Positions 1 through 10,990 of a stretch of DNA of 64,000 bases are shown piece after piece. The stretch spans positions 34,211,226 through 34,275,225 of the forward strand of contig NC_134276.1 in NCBI RefSeq assembly GCF_949628215.1, written 5' to 3'. Numbering within the stretch: the first letter of the stretch is position 1; every line of letters starts with the position of its first letter. This stretch comes from Phalacrocorax aristotelis. Its lineage: Eukaryota > Chordata > Aves > Suliformes > Phalacrocoracidae. Position numbers and translations under genes: made by a program. Below the pieces are notes generated by a model that saw only the letters and a program-made list of their open reading frames with translations, had not been told where the DNA came from and made no database searches.

Positions 1-3000
1 TTGGAATTTTTAAGGTGTTTTTGTTTTTATATAAATGAAAGACTTGATTTTGTACATTTACTCAATTGAAGGATTAGAGTAATAAAGGTAAAAAGACATG
101 CATTTTTAAGATTTGCAAAGTATTTGCAATTATCTTACCCCTTTCCTGCATTTTCCCCAATATTTCTGGATTTATCAAGAAATAGTGCCCCGCCCTTCTG
201 GCAGACAAAAGGACTGAGGTTATGATCGCTGCCATAGACTTGTCACCTTACCCTGCATTTCCAAGACTCACATTTACTGCAGAACCGATTTCCCAAGAGT
301 TTCCTGCATCCAGGGAGGGAGAGGGGAGGCGGCTGCTGACCTGTTGTGGGAGGCATAGTCTAGTGCCTTCTCCGTGCAGTTCTGATTTTACTAAAACAGA
401 GGAGTCACTTGAGCCTGCGTCTGCCTCATCCCGAGCTGCCTACCAGCTGCTGGTCTCTAGACCATAACCCACCACCTCCCATTTTTATTGAAGACTTTTA
501 TCTTCCTGTGAGCGCAGAATGGAAACAATTGAAACCTCAGAAGTTGCCACACAGCGAATTTTTCTGGCAGCTCTGTTCACATGGGAATTTTCAAAGAGCC
601 TTTAATAGTCTTGAATCCAAAAATATTCCCATGAATTTTTGACTTTCATCCGCAATGGTCAACCGTTTCCATGAACTGCAGTGTAGGGGTAAGTCTGTCC
701 AGAGAACGATCACTGCCTGCTTTACCAAAACTTTGAAGGAATAGCTGAAAGAGCTGCCTCTGAGGAGGGTTGCCGTCTCTGCTCATTTCGATCGAGAAGA
801 AATCCTATCCCGCTGTCTCAGTTAGGATGACTCTTCACCCTTTTCTATGTGCGTTCCCGACAAGGAGGAAAAAGTCAGCAGGAAACCACGGTTAGATGCT
901 ACCTTGATCCAGAAGTGTCATCTGGGTGGCAGGAAAAAGGAACAGAGAGGGGACAGGGAAATAGCTGGGCAGAAGAGCAGGTTTTAGGGACGCGGAGATG
1001 TGTGAAGCAAGAAAACAGATTGCACAGGGCTAAGCGGCTGGAGCTCCGAAAAGAAGCGAGTGGAAGGATTTGGTAGGGGCAGGACTGAGCAGCCACAGCA
1101 GCTGAAGAGTGACAGTGGAGCAAAAGAGCAATGCAGGAAGAAATGACAGATTTACAATCTTAATTGCTAGCCATGAATAAGATCATTTTTCCTAGAGAGC
1201 TGGTGAGATGGTTGGACCTGCATGAATGTGTTTCCGAAGCAATCCCTAGGCAGGCAGAACAACAGCAGCGTGCGTCTGTTCATTTACTTCTAATATCCTG
1301 GATTTTAAGACTAGTTCAGACGCTGAATATCTGAAGGAGGTAACGGTGTAACGACAAGGCTGAGGATGCTTAAATGGCAATTTCAGTTTGTTTAAAATAC
1401 CTGCACGCCAGCTGCTGTTCAGACGAGCCCTCACGAGTTCCAGCTGGAAATGTTTCTGAACCAAGAAAGACAGAGGTGCTTTGGAAAAAAGTAATTTCCC
1501 TTAGCTGGGAAAAAAATATGTTTCAAATTTCTAGAACTATGAGCTGGCACTTTGGGCAGGACGTTCAGGATCCTGGGGTCCAGAAAAATCTGTTATAAAA
1601 GACAAGTTGGGGATATCTGATGCAATGAAGTGGCAAGAGTCATATTTTGCTGAATAAAAAACCCCCTTCCTTCATAACCGAAAATTGAGTTTTGATAAAA
1701 TATCAATGGGTGCAAGAAAAATCTACTGTGTTCCACCTGGTAATTTCCTGAAGTCAGGAAAGTGACCACTGAGCCTCATGTAACGACTTTTTACTATTCT
1801 GCACCTTCTGTCAGAAGAGATTAAGAGATTTCAAGTGAGTAAATTGCCCTTACTTGCATCAGAAAACCTCATTCACATACCAAGATGTCAGAGCACATCA
1901 GAAAACCCTGAATTGCGCAAAGCCACAAGTGGCCTACTGTGTATTATATTTTTACTACAATGAATTAATACATAGTGGTTTTGTCTATTTGTTTCCTGTT
2001 CAGTATTGTCTTTAAAAAAATACTCATTTGTTTGCTTATATTACTGGAGGGAATGGTCTTGATTCCACCCTTGACAGAATTTGAAGGGCAATAATAGCCT
2101 AGAGCATGAAGTCAAGCAGCAATATACTTGTCAAGCAGCTCTGCTTCTTTCATTTGGCTGCACTTAAAGTAAGGGGGTCCTCAAAGTGAGCAAAAAAGTT
2201 GGAATTTGCCCCACTATTTCTGCTATATCAAATATCAGCCCTTTGTGGCATCTGAAACCTTCTGAGAATCCAGATTAACATAAATTGATACAGGGAGATG
2301 ACTGGAAATACTCTCATCAAAGGTTGCTAGCTGTGGTTAACTGCTGGTGTGCTCAAAGCTCTTAGCAACAATGAAATGTGACTCATCGGTAGTTGGTGTG
2401 GGACTTCTCTCTCAGTATATCAGCATTTGTTTTTATATTGCAATTTGATTTATGCTTCTGCATTTCTAACATTAGGAATTACCTAAACAATGCAAGGGCA
2501 TGCAAGGGAAGATGCCATCCGTAGCCGTGTGTCCTGTATTAGAACTCAGGTACATTAAGGTGGGATGGCAAACTTCCCTGAGAAGCGGATTTCTGCTCCT
2601 AAAGGTCTGTAACGATGGCTTTGTGCGAGCACATGCTCACCCTTCTCCATATTACACATAAAACTGCTTGTGAATGAGTGCCTATGACATTGAGTCAGAA
2701 AGACACTTTTAACAAGGGACAGCACATTGCTGGTTTTATAGCATCATTGGTCAAAGCAGAAGCACAACTTAAGCGCAATGATTTCACATCGGTTTTGGAA
2801 TTCTGATTCCCCTGAAATCTTTTTTTTTGCTTTTTTGCAGAATCGATAAAAAAAAAGAGATGGGAGGAGGAAAGGATGTAAAAGCATCCTCCTGTTTTAC
2901 TATTGTGAGCAGTGAATTTTCATCTTCACATGCAAAAAAAAACCAAACACTCTTAGCACCTTTAGGTAGCCTGAGCTCATCTCCCAGCTACCAAGTTTAA

Positions 3001-4908
3001 ATTTATCAGCAAAGCCTATAGGCCTTCTGGTCATAGGGGTCACATTTCTGAGAAATGTGGGAGAATTGTGACGGGTCCTAGCTGAATGACAGATATCCTG
3101 CCCCAGTGTCACAAGTGTAGATTTGGACTTGTGAAAGCAGTGCTGAGTCCCACAGCTCTTGACTTAGCTCATGGAAACCCCACCCAAAGACACCATCCCA
3201 ATAATAAATTCATTTCAATAAATTGTTGCCCCTTTAAGTCCTAGAAGGGCAAAGGCCACTTCAAGCCAGTCCTTCAAATATGGAAAAAACCTGAGTGCAT
3301 CAGACAAAGTTTAAAAGGATGGTGGATCTTTCTGCCAGCCACGGCCAATCATTTGGACATGCATATGTTCCTCAACCGTATGTTTGCTCTGGTACCACCA
3401 GACCACTTGGCTGTTGGCAAGCAGATAAGCAGCTGGCAAACTGTTTTGCACATGAAATCAGCATTCATAATAATACTTTTCTTGGTATTATTTCTATTCC
3501 ATCTAATCCACTACTAACTATTTAGTTCATCCATTATTGCATCTTACTTTTAGCAATGCTTATAGGCTGAGGGCTGCTTTTGCTTCTCACGTGTACGATA
3601 TACACAGCAAAATGAGGCCTTGTTTTGATAGCAGCTACTGAGTGTCACAAATAATAGCAGAAATTTAACTGCTGCTACTATTTGACATGACCTATTTCCA
3701 GATAGGAAATGGTCTATCATAGGGTAATTGAGAAGATAACCCATTATTAACTCCTGTCTCCAAAACTTCCAAGACGACTGATTATATGGTTCACCCTGAA
3801 ACACTGCAATTTCACTAACATATTTGTTGGAGGCAATTATAATCTATACAGTACTTCATAGATCTTGGAATACAATAGCTTTAAATGGAGTAAATGGCTT
3901 GCATGCCCTGATCTCAAATGAAATGTGACACTATTATATCTTCAGAGGTCACCAACAAATCTCTTTCTCTTGGGTAAACAAAGAAAATCATGACAAGGAG
4001 AGAAAAAGAAAATATTTTGAAAACTTATGAGCCCAGTTGCTCTCTGCCAACAGCTATGTAGACATTGGGGCTGACTTGTTGCCAGAGTCAGCACAATAGC
4101 TAAAAGTCTCACGTTCTGCAGGCAGCAGCTTAACGATAAAAAAGGAAAAATGTTTCCCTTCTTGCTGCCTTCAGCAGATGACCCCATCCTACAAGGCAGC
4201 CAACCCAAGTGTTTGCAACAGCAATTTGTCAAGTTTCCACTCATTAAAAGCTTTGCCAGAGCTTTACTCCATGACCCAAACAACTGGCTGACTGAATGCC
4301 TCTTCCCGGACTGAGGAGGGTGAGCCAGAGAGGCAATACTCTCTGTTAGCCTTCTATCTTAAAGGGGCAAAATGAGGGTTTTCCACCTCCAGACAAACAA
4401 GGCTACAACAGAGAACTGCTGACCTGCTCACAGGCACCAGGGGCCTGCTGGGGCAGGGCAGGAGGTGCTGTTCCGCCAACACAGCGAGCAGTTCATCCCT
4501 TGGACACAGGCAGTGAGGGCCCCAGTATGCTACATTCTGAGGACATTTAAGACAAAGTAATGGCTTAGGAAGTTCAGAGTTACATTTTCATCCTCTCTAC
4601 CCTTGACATCTCTCCCCCCAGCTTTCATGGGCCTCACTGTGCAGTGGTGTTGATCAGGAGGGGTAGGAGAGCAGCCATGCAGGCAGGGTCATGGCTTTGA
4701 CATAGCAAAGAGCAGGTCTGAAAGCAAGGCACATGTCTTGATTTCCCAGTCCTACCTCTAGCACTGGGCTGAGAAAAAAAAAGCCTGCCCAGCATGGCTG
4801 CCAGGAGAGAAGATGGCCGTCAGGAAGGGATTTAAGTCTCTGGACCCCAAGCAGGTGGAACAGTCAATGCAACCAGTTGCTACACATTTGTTGAGGTGAT
4901 CAGGGTTC
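1..4908. other. Intergenic DNA, no gene recognised
   Basis: No reading frame here looks like a conserved protein. The longest frames are about 110 codons, isolated, and lack convincing splice partners. The sequence is AT-rich and unique-looking, with short homopolymer runs (for example near 2820-2860). No tRNA, rRNA or recognisable transposon was seen before the CR1 cluster that begins at about 4909. Confidence 0.6.
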
Positions 4909-5046
4909 ATAGAACCATAGAATCACAGAATGGTTGGGGTCAGAAGGGACGTTTAAAGATCACCTTGTTACAATGCCCCTGCCGTGGGCAGTGACATCTT
5001 TCACAAGATCAGGTTGCTCTAAGCCCCATTGAACCTGGCCTTGAAC
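4909..5046 (-). mobile_element. CR1 LINE fragment (3' end), minus strand
   Basis: The plus strand opens with the reverse complement of a CR1 3' terminus (agaatcacagaatggttggg). It continues through the usual CR1 3' UTR wording about a gene's length of 140 bp, ending near the phrase ggccttgaacact. Only the 3' end is present. It abuts a plus-strand CR1 at 5047, which suggests one element inserted into the other. The boundaries are approximate. Confidence 0.85.
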
Positions 5047-5764
5047 ACTCAGCTGAAGAGCAGCGCTGCAGAAAGGGATCTGGGGGTGCTGGTTGACAGC
5101 AGGCTCAATATGAGTCAGCAGTGTGCCCTGGCAGCCAAGAGGACAAACCGCATCCTGGGGTGCATTAAACAGCATAACCAGCCAGTCAAAATTGGTGATT
5201 AACCTGCTGTGTTCCGCACTAGTGCAGCCTCACCTTGAGTACTATGTCCAGTTCTGGGCTCCACAATTTAAGAAGAATGTGAAGGTCCTTGAATGTGTCC
5301 AGAGGAGGGCAACAAAGTTGGTGAAAGGGCTGAAAGGAATGTCCTGTGAGGAGCAGCTTGGGACTCTGGGTTGGTCTGGTTTGGAGAAAGGGAGGCTGAG
5401 GGATGACCTCATTGCCCTCTGCAGCTTCCCGAGGAGGGGAAGTGGAGAGGGAGGTGCTGATCTCTTCTCCCTGGTATCCAGTGACTGGACGCATGGGAAT
5501 GTCTCAAAGCTGTGCCGGGGGAGATTTAGACTGGACATTAGGAAGCATTTCTTTACGTAGAGGGTGGTCAAACACTGGACCAGGCTTCCTAGAGAGGTGG
5601 TCGATGCCCCAAGCCTGTAGTGTTTAAAAGGCATTTGAACAATGACCTTAATAATATGCTTTAATTTTGGTCAGCCCTGAAGTGGTCAGCCAGTTGGACT
5701 AGATGATCATTGTAGGTCCCTTCCAACTGAACTATCCTACCCTACCCTACCCTACCCCACCCTA
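5047..5764 (+). mobile_element. CR1 LINE fragment with ORF2 C-terminus, plus strand
   Basis: Translation on the plus strand gives the C-terminal part of the CR1 pol protein, including the recognisable stretches SALVQPHLEYYVQFWAPQ and [12 protein letters not shown]. The frame breaks near 5560, so no intact protein remains. The element ends in a CR1 3' terminus followed by a (CCTAC)n tail at about 5735-5764. It sits between two minus-strand CR1 pieces and is 5'-truncated, as most CR1 copies are. Confidence 0.9.
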
Positions 5765-6345
5765 ATCACTTCTAATAATGGGGCATCCACTTCTCTGGGC
5801 AACCTGTTCCAGAGTCTCACCACCCTCATTGTAAAACCTTTCTTCCTTACATCCAATTTAAATCTACCCTCTTTTAGTTTAAAACCATTACCCCTTGTCC
5901 TATCACTACAGGCCCTGGGAAAATGTCTCTCCATGTCCTTCTTATGAGCCCCCTTTATCTATTGAAAGGCCACAAAAAGGTCTCCCCGCAGCCTTCTCTT
6001 AACCAGGCTGAACAACCCCAACTCTCCACCTTTCTTCATAGGAGGGGTGTTCCAGCCCTCTGATCATTTTTGTGGCCCTCCTCTGGATCCAGTCCAACAG
6101 GTCCATGTCTTTCCTGTGCTGAGGGTTCCAGAGCTGGACGCAGCACTCCAGGTGGGGTCTCACCAGAGCAGAGTAGAGGGGAAGAATCACCCCCCCCTCG
6201 ACCTGCTGGCCACGCTGCTTTTGGTGCAGCCCAGGACACGGTTGGCTTTCTGGGTTGCAAGCACACATTGCAGCTCATGTCCAGTTTTTCATCCATCAGT
6301 ACCCCCAAGTCCTCCTTTGCCGGGCTGCTTTCAATCCCTTCATCA
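5762..6345 (-). mobile_element. CR1 LINE fragment with ORF2 C-terminus, minus strand
   Basis: The reverse strand encodes broken CR1 pol C-terminal sequence, with [18 protein letters not shown] near 6120-6180 and, further downstream, [10 protein letters not shown] near 5840. Several frame changes and stops separate the pieces. It differs clearly from its plus-strand neighbour, so it is a different subfamily or an older copy. The 5' (right-hand) limit is uncertain. Similarity fades between about 6330 and 6400. Confidence 0.88.
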
Positions 6346-6649
6346 CCCAGTTTATCCTGGTACTGGTTATTTCCCCAAGACAGGATTCAGTGATTGTTAC
6401 TGTGTTTAGCCCACTGCCACCCATGACTGAAGATCTGTTGGCTTAGCCATTCACCCTGCCACCCTCTGTCTGTATTATGGGAAATAACATAGGTGTAGAA
6501 CAACATAAAGTAAAATAAAATTACTACGAGTGGGGAATCTAAGGCACTCCTGTATCCTCAGCCCTTCCTCCTGACTAGGTGGAAGTGGTTCCCCAACAGC
6601 ACGTTTGTTCCTGGATCCCAGGTGGAGGTCTGTAACTCCATAATACAGG
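6346..6649. other. Short spacer between CR1 copies
   Basis: About 300 bp with no recognised gene or repeat. It may contain the eroded 5' end of the minus-strand CR1 on its left. Confidence 0.5.
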
Positions 6650-7124
6650 CAAGAGGGACATTGAGTTGTTGAAGGCTGTCCAGAGAAGGGCAATGAAGCT
6701 GGTAAAGGGTCTGGAGAACAAGTCTTATGAGCGGCTGAGGGAACTGGGGTTGTTTAGTCTGGAGAAGAGGAAGCTGAGGGGAGACCTTATCACTCCTACA
6801 ACTACCTGAAAGGAGGAGGTAATGAGGCGGGTATTGGTCTCTTCTCCCAAGTTACTAGAGATAGAATGAGAGAAAATGGCCTCAAGCTGCAGCAGGAGAG
6901 GTTTAGATTGGATATTAGGAAACATTTCTTTACTGAAAGAGTGGTCAGGCATTGGAACAGGCTTCCCAGAGATGTGGTGGAGTCACCATCCCTGGAGGTG
7001 TTCAAAAAATGTGTAGATGTGGCACTTTCAGGACATGGTTTAGGAGACATGGTAGTGTTGGGTTGACAGTTGGACTTGATGATCCTAGCGGTCTTCTTCA
7101 ACCTTAATGATGCTATGATTCTAT
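6650..7124 (+). mobile_element. CR1 LINE 3' fragment, plus strand
   Basis: The sequence carries the CR1 pol C-terminus (for example [20 protein letters not shown] at about 6900-6960). It continues through the 3' UTR wording gttggacttgatgatcct and ends in the typical CR1 terminal octamer repeat gattctatg at 7124. The pol frame is broken near 6800 and the copy is 5'-truncated. Confidence 0.93.
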
Positions 7125-8765
7125 GTCCAGGGTGATCACCTCAGGATCTGGGCTCCTCTCCTAAAGACCAAAAGCTTACAGGTATCTACATCCTTTTCCA
7201 CTTCTGGTTGTTAATGCCTTCCCAGTGAGGAGGCCTCCTTTTTCCCAAGGCATAATCGCCAGTTAAGGCAGAGCGAGAAGTTTCTGCTGGTGAGCTGTGG
7301 ATGGTGAGGAGGAGGAACCTAAAGAGGTGATGGCTGCTTCCCCCTTGGTGAAACAGATAAGAAAGAATGAGGTTCTTCTTTCTCCATGAAGTACGATTTT
7401 GTAGCCTGCTTTCCAATTGTGTCAAGCAGAGGCCAGACAAAGTCATTTGTCATGCCTTTTCTTGCCTGTCCACAGAAAGGCAAGCTGTGTGTGCATCACG
7501 GGGCAGGACCTGCTAAGAGGAAACATAGGGAGGATGTGATGTACCACAGAGAGGCCAGGGAGTTTTTGGTGGTTAAGATACACACCTCTGTCATCAGTTC
7601 TTAGCAGAAAATGACAGTCAAAAGACCAAAGTACCTATGAGGTAATTTAGAGAAACTAAAAGGTCCTCAAAATAACAGAGGTTTTGTCTCTGTAATAATA
7701 TTGCACTGAGGAAACCCATTATCTTATTTATGGTTTGTTTTTCAGGGTCAGAACGGACGCGGTACTATATATTGTGAAATACAGGTTGTAATGTTGTAAC
7801 AGGTTGGGTCACCACTGTGGGTTTGTCATACAGTCCTGTATAGTTTATTTTAACAGGGGTGTACTCACTGACTATAAGAAATCAGTTGGTACTTTAATGA
7901 AAGCTGGGCCAATATCAGATGACTTGCAGTGTTTTAATTCCATAAGACAGTCCAAAGGAGGCTTTGCAAAACTGTTCCAGGAAACAAGAATTCAAATTTA
8001 AGAGAATGGTGGCTAAAAATGTTAGGACATTTAGCATGCTTTACCTGGCCAGCTGAAGAGCTAACGAATTTTATTGACGACATCTGCAACGGGTGGGTAG
8101 TATCTCCAGGGCTGTGGAAACAAGAGTCTCACATTGTATCAACGGCTATCAACCAGATATTGCCATTCACAAGCAAAGTGGCATTTTGTAAGCACATCAT
8201 ATCTGAACAACAGGAATAAACTGAAAAAAACAAGTCAGTGTTTAGAACACCACACAAAGTATTCTCTGCTTTCTTGTTTGCTTTCAGAAATGGAAATACT
8301 GACACTGGCTGTGCCCTGCATCTCACCTAGCTTTACATCAGTTCCATGTAGTAGTCAACGCTTGAGCTAGCCTCCTACTACAGGCATCCACCCTGTTCTT
8401 CTGACCTACTTTAGACATCACTGAGATTAGTATCTTCATAGAAGTGCTCCTTCATTGACCATACAGGGAATCAGTAGTGATGAAGGTGAGTGAGATCTGG
8501 TAACACGAAATCTACATAGAGACATGAAGACTCAATTGTAAAAGTTTGATGGCATCAGTTCCTGGCTATCCAACTTGGGGAAGGTAAAACCAGAGAAAGT
8601 TCAGATGTAACAGTCCCCTGTTTTTTCCAATGGCTTTTAACGGCAGCTTCTGAGGAGCCATTTGGGCAAGTGGTCCTAAATGAAGTGATCAGATCTTTTC
8701 AAGATGAGTGATTCCTTTTATACATATATAGTTACATGACTAGGCCAGGATTATACCACACGTCA
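7125..8765. other. Intergenic DNA with one diverged unknown repeat
   Basis: No gene was recognised. The interval contains copy A of a dispersed repeat (about 7488-7990) that recurs at about 14290-14850. The rest looks unique. Confidence 0.55.
7488..7990 (+). repeat. Unclassified dispersed repeat, copy A
   Basis: This stretch aligns by eye with 14290-14850 in the same orientation. Shared blocks include atttagagaaac followed by aaggtcctcaaaa at about 7650-7675 (copy B about 14440-14470), cattatc then tatttatggtttgtt at about 7720-7740, and tgggtttgtca then acagtcctg at about 7820-7838. Many substitutions and small indels separate the copies, so the duplication is old. I do not recognise the family. 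It may be a local segmental duplication, an old DNA transposon or an LTR. Confidence 0.75.
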
Positions 8766-9076
8766 TACCACGGAGGCATTGATCTCTTCTCCCTGGTGAC
8801 CAGTGACAGGACCCGAGGGAATGGCAGGAAGATGTGCCAGGGGAGGTTTAGGTTGGATATTAGGAAAAGGTTCTTCACCCAGAGGGTGGTGGAGCACTGG
8901 AACAGGCTCCCCAGGGAGGCAGTCATGGCACCAAGCCTGATGATATTCAGGAAGCACTTGGACAATGCCCTCAGAGATATGGTGTGAATTTTGGGGTTGT
9001 CCTGTGCAGGGACAGGAGTTGGACTTGACGATCCTCCTGGGTCCCTTCCAGCTCAGGATGTTCTGTGATTCTAAGA
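8766..9076 (+). mobile_element. CR1 LINE 3' fragment, plus strand
   Basis: The plus strand encodes [20 protein letters not shown] and then [14 protein letters not shown], the last part of CR1 pol. After it come the 3' UTR phrase gttggacttgacgatcct and a terminal ctgtgattctaaga. The open stretch is about 80 codons long and heavily 5'-truncated. The good preservation suggests a fairly recent copy. Confidence 0.93.
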
Positions 9077-9895
9077 TCAAAGGTCACAGCTCTGTACATA
9101 AAACAGAACAACCAAATTGGGAATAGAGCTGGGCACGTAGCAGTATGCTACAGTTGGGGTGAAAGAAGTCTGCCAGGTTAGAACAGCCACTGCAAATTCA
9201 TGAAGACTTTGGCAGCCCTTCAATGCTTGTCACCAAATGGCCTTTTTTTCCTGTTAAATTTTGGGGTTTTTAATTAGAAGTCCTTTTTTTGTGTGTTTGT
9301 TATTTGGGACTGCCTTGCTTTAAACATCTCTACTGAGAAATATCCAACTACAAGAACATGCTGCAAACAAGCAAAAAGAATCAGTATTGGACTGAAACTT
9401 CATGTGCAGAATCTTCACAACTATTCATGAGTGAAGGTACTTTTAAAGAATGTTTTAGGGAAAATGAGGATAACTACATTTATTTGCATGCCCAGGGAGA
9501 GAGAAAATGTCAAGGTAGAAAACCTTCAATGGCTTAAAATTCTGGGGATAAACACTAGCATAGTCCCAATAAGCTCATGGAAGGCAAGGTTCAGGCTTGC
9601 ACTCTTACCTCTCAGCAGTGATTCCTGGCCAAGCTATACTTCTAGTGGAGCTCTCCATTCACAGTACTCCACAGTGACCCTCAGTGACCTTCTTAGAGAA
9701 GCAATCACTACTTTACAGCATCTGTGATCCAGGTAGAGTGGCCACCCATTGAGAACAGGCAGGGAGTGGGAGGTGGGAAGAGGCAAGGAACTCAAGCTAC
9801 AGCTCCTTTACAGGATGGCAATAATTCAAGCAAATGCAGATTAATACTGAGCTGCCACTAAAATAGGATTGATTTGTGACCACCTAGCTCACACA

Positions 9896-9925
9896 CAAAA
9901 ACAAACAAACAAACAAACAAAAACC
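9896..9925. repeat. (AAAC)n simple repeat
   Basis: About five units of aaac follow a short aca run. It is a plain microsatellite. Confidence 0.9.
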
Positions 9926-10834
9926 ACCAACCTGGTCTCATTTGTCTCACATACATTGACTAAGTTTATTTATTTGTTTGGGCAAAACTCAGCATTTCCC
10001 ATCTTGAGACATCTCAGTGGCTGACTGAAGCCTGGTCTGTCAGCCTCCAGAGGAAGAGGCAATCAAACCACACCTGTGGGACATGGACAAACACATTAAA
10101 AGGAAATTTTCATAGGCAGTGCTGTGAGTAAAGGTAAGTCCGGCCATTCTGCAAATAACTCAGGTCAACATGACCCCTAAGGCTCTGGTATGTTGTCAGT
10201 GAAAATTCTGGAAAACAGTCCTTCTGGCATGTTATTGAGAAAATGATGTAATAGCATTAAATTTGGATGGTTCTGGTACAAATCCACTCAGTACACGTGC
10301 AATGGCTGAGGGGGACAAACTCATGGCAATGGCAAACCATGCTGGTAGATGGGAAGCACACTGCTAAAGAAAGTCACAGAACTTGTGCTTCCCATCAGGG
10401 ATGGGAAAAATGCCAGGGCGGTGCAATATCACTACTTGGGAGAAGGCAGAGAAAACACAGGGGGTGTGGTTCCTCTCCACCTTGATCTTCCAGTCCAAAA
10501 GCTGAGGAAGGATTGAACCCAAGAGAGTGCATATTTTCAAGAAAAGCATTATTCTTTCATCTTGGCTATAAAAGCCATGCAGAAACACTACCTTGCTGTT
10601 AGATAGGCCTTCCCATCTCCCTGGGCAAACATCTGAACCTCCTATTGGCAACCAGCCAGCCAGAAAGAGAGCTTGTCAAAAATAATGCAAGAGAGGGGAG
10701 CAGTAAGGTGTGGATAGACCCAGCCTACCTCTGTTGCAGAATAACAAGGAAGGAGATTTGTAGGATGACACCGGTGAGAAACAATCAGTTGCATATTGCT
10801 TTGACCACTGGTCTTGTCTTCTGAATGCAGTACT

Positions 10835-10990
10835 GCTGAATAATAACAATAACTATACAGCTACTTCTAAAAACGCACACAGCTGGCACTTTCCATTTTC
10901 CTCATGAGAAAACTGAGGCAGAGTGAACTTAGCAACTCCCTTACATTTGCCCAGTAGAAGTGTCAAAGCTGGGTCTACATGTGCAGTCTG
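10835..10990 (+). mobile_element. MIR-like SINE remnant
   Basis: The block ttttcctcatgagaaaactg, then aggcagagtgaac, then a degenerate 'acttgcccag' segment and caaagctgggt, follows the order of the MIR core and 3' region. MIR is an old tRNA-derived SINE shared across amniotes. The copy is strongly diverged and its ends are approximate. Confidence 0.7.

Noticed and set aside
5123..5560. 145-codon frame that could be called a gene
   Set aside because: It is CR1 pol C-terminus, part of a truncated LINE, not a host gene.
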